Below, one piece after another: positions 6,026 through 6,519 of a stretch of 6,519 nucleotides of DNA (position 1 is the first letter of the stretch; the number at the start of each line of letters is the position of its first letter). Made by a program: the position numbers and the translations under genes. Below the pieces are notes generated by a model. The model did not search any database and had not been told where the DNA came from. It saw nothing but the letters and a program-made list of their open reading frames with translations. Source of the DNA: JBKEDH01 sp047975295 (lineage in GTDB: Bacteria; Bacteroidota; Bacteroidia; Flavobacteriales; Flavobacteriaceae); NCBI GenBank assembly GCA_047975295.1, contig JBKEDH010000119.1, positions 1-6,519 on the forward strand. The letters run 5' to 3'.

Positions 6026-6059
6026 AAGAGATGCTTCGGCAAGCTCAGCATGACATAGT
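6026..6059 (-). repeat. 34-bp B element, copy 4
   Basis: Reads ATGCTTCGGCAAGCTCAGC, with an intact GCTT/AAGC stem and a CGGC loop. It lies 153 bp from copy 3 in tandem and is the element nearest the argC 3' end. There is no equivalent outer B element in the other two gaps. Confidence 0.7.
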
Positions 6060-6091
6060 GCTTTTCTATTATCTCCATTTTCAAATTTCAT

Positions 6092-6519
6092 TTAAAAATA
6101 ATTCGCTTTAATACACAATCCCATATCTTCGGGCAACCCAAACATCAAATTCATGTTTTGTACTGCTTGTCCGGAAGCCCCTTTTAACAGATTATCAGTA
6201 ATGCTGGTTATCAATAATTTATTGTTGTGCTTATGCAAATGCACCAAACATTTGTTGGTATTTACCACTTGTTTTAAATGTAAAAAATCATCTGAAACAA
6301 ACGTAAACTTGGCCTCTTTATAAAAATTGTTATATATGGTTTTGGCTTCTTCAACAGTACCTTCAAAATCGGTGTAAATGGTTGCAAAAATTCCTCTTGA
6401 AAAATTGCCTCGGTTGGGCATAAATAGAATATCTTTTGTAAAATTATTTTGCAATTGCTTAACCGACTGGTTGATTTCGCCCAAATGCTGGTGCGTAAAC
6501 GGTTTGTAATACGAAAAAT
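6092..6519 (-). CDS. argC: N-acetyl-gamma-glutamyl-phosphate reductase, C-terminal 141 residues
   Basis: Partial gene running off the right edge. The frame stays open to base 6519, and the visible protein begins FSYYKPFTHQHLGEIN. It reduces N-acylglutamyl-phosphate to the semialdehyde with NADPH, between ArgB and ArgD. Evidence is the HQHLGEI segment, which matches the H-x-H-x-x-E-I motif carrying the catalytic His in this family, then LFMPNRGNFSRGIFATIY (conserved P and RGI), and the C-terminal GASGQAVQNMNLMFGLPED, typical of ArgC. The N-terminal Rossmann domain and catalytic Cys are outside the window. The TTG at 6484 is an internal Leu codon, not a start. The stop TAA at 6094-6092 is followed by the 345-nt cassette and proC. 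As the furthest upstream gene seen, it places the operon promoter beyond this edge. Confidence 0.95.
   Translation of the reverse strand, partial: FSYYKPFTHQHLGEINQSVKQLQNNFTKDILFMPNRGNFSRGIFATIYTDFEGTVEEAKTIYNNFYKEAKFTFVSDDFLHLKQVVNTNKCLVHLHKHNNKLLITSITDNLLKGASGQAVQNMNLMFGLPEDMGLCIKANYF

Larger units (their letters stand above)
5747..6091 (-). repeat. Composite intergenic cassette, copy 3 (argC-proC gap; B-A-B-A-L)
   Basis: A 345-nt gap without a gene and the fullest version of the cassette. After one GGTTGTT heptamer and L (5754-5805) it has two tandem copies of an A+B unit with a repeat period of exactly 153 bp. TAAACATGTACAAACAT at about 5824-5840 matches TAAACATATACAAACAT at about 5977-5993, and the B elements start at 5873 and 6026. 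Heptamer blocks lie at 5844-5871 and 5997-6024. The A blocks carry different numbers of TCTTG-type heptamers: one in the first, three in the second. About 30 nt of AT-rich sequence separate the last B from the argC stop. Confidence 0.87.

Noticed and set aside
1215..6091. CRISPR array or insertion sequence in the repeated gaps
   Set aside because: Repeats are degenerate, contiguous or with homologous rather than unique spacers; there is no transposase, terminal inverted repeat or target duplication, and no cas gene.
6482..6484. TTG at 6484 as the start of a 130-residue gene
   Set aside because: The frame continues upstream to the window edge with conserved ArgC sequence (THQHLGEI), so this is an internal Leu codon of a truncated argC.

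Overview
The window is an AT-rich stretch of a Bacteroidota chromosome, most likely from the family Flavobacteriaceae. The evidence is protein type (a succinylornithine-transcarbamylase-like ArgF', a short ProB without a PUA domain), the mixed arg/pro gene order, the lack of clear Shine-Dalgarno sites before most starts, and A/T-rich simple-repeat spacers. The genus cannot be read from the sequence.

All seven genes lie on the minus strand and are read from right to left: argC (3' part, cut by the right edge), proC, argD, proA, proB, argF' and argB (first 45 codons, cut by the left edge). Together they form the middle of one arginine plus proline biosynthesis cluster. ProB and ProA turn glutamate into glutamate-5-semialdehyde, which cyclises to pyrroline-5-carboxylate and is reduced to proline by ProC. 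ArgB, ArgC and ArgD carry out the parallel chemistry on N-acylated glutamate to give N-acylornithine, which ArgF' carbamoylates to N-acylcitrulline. Deacylation and the last steps to arginine (argE, argG, argH) must be encoded outside the window. No operon promoter is visible; it probably lies beyond the right edge.

The layout is unusual. The genes come in tight pairs, proC-argD (1 nt apart) and proA-proB (2 nt apart). The gaps before proC, proA and argF' (345, 312 and 335 nt) hold copies of the same composite non-coding cassette, all in the same orientation. Each cassette has a start-proximal leader (L), then two copies of an A block built from degenerate 7-bp units, separated by a 34-bp hairpin-bearing B element. 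The argC-proC gap has an extra B. A tandem heptamer sits right before the start codons: six perfect copies at proA, one at proC and degenerate copies at argF'. The argF'-argB gap (132 nt) is different; it holds two hairpin-forming fragments, one of which puts a Shine-Dalgarno-like GGGAGG ahead of argB.

The enzymes are ordinary members of known families. The most noteworthy content is the threefold heptamer-based cassette, and the alanine in ArgF' at the position that sets acetyl- versus succinyl-ornithine specificity in characterised relatives.
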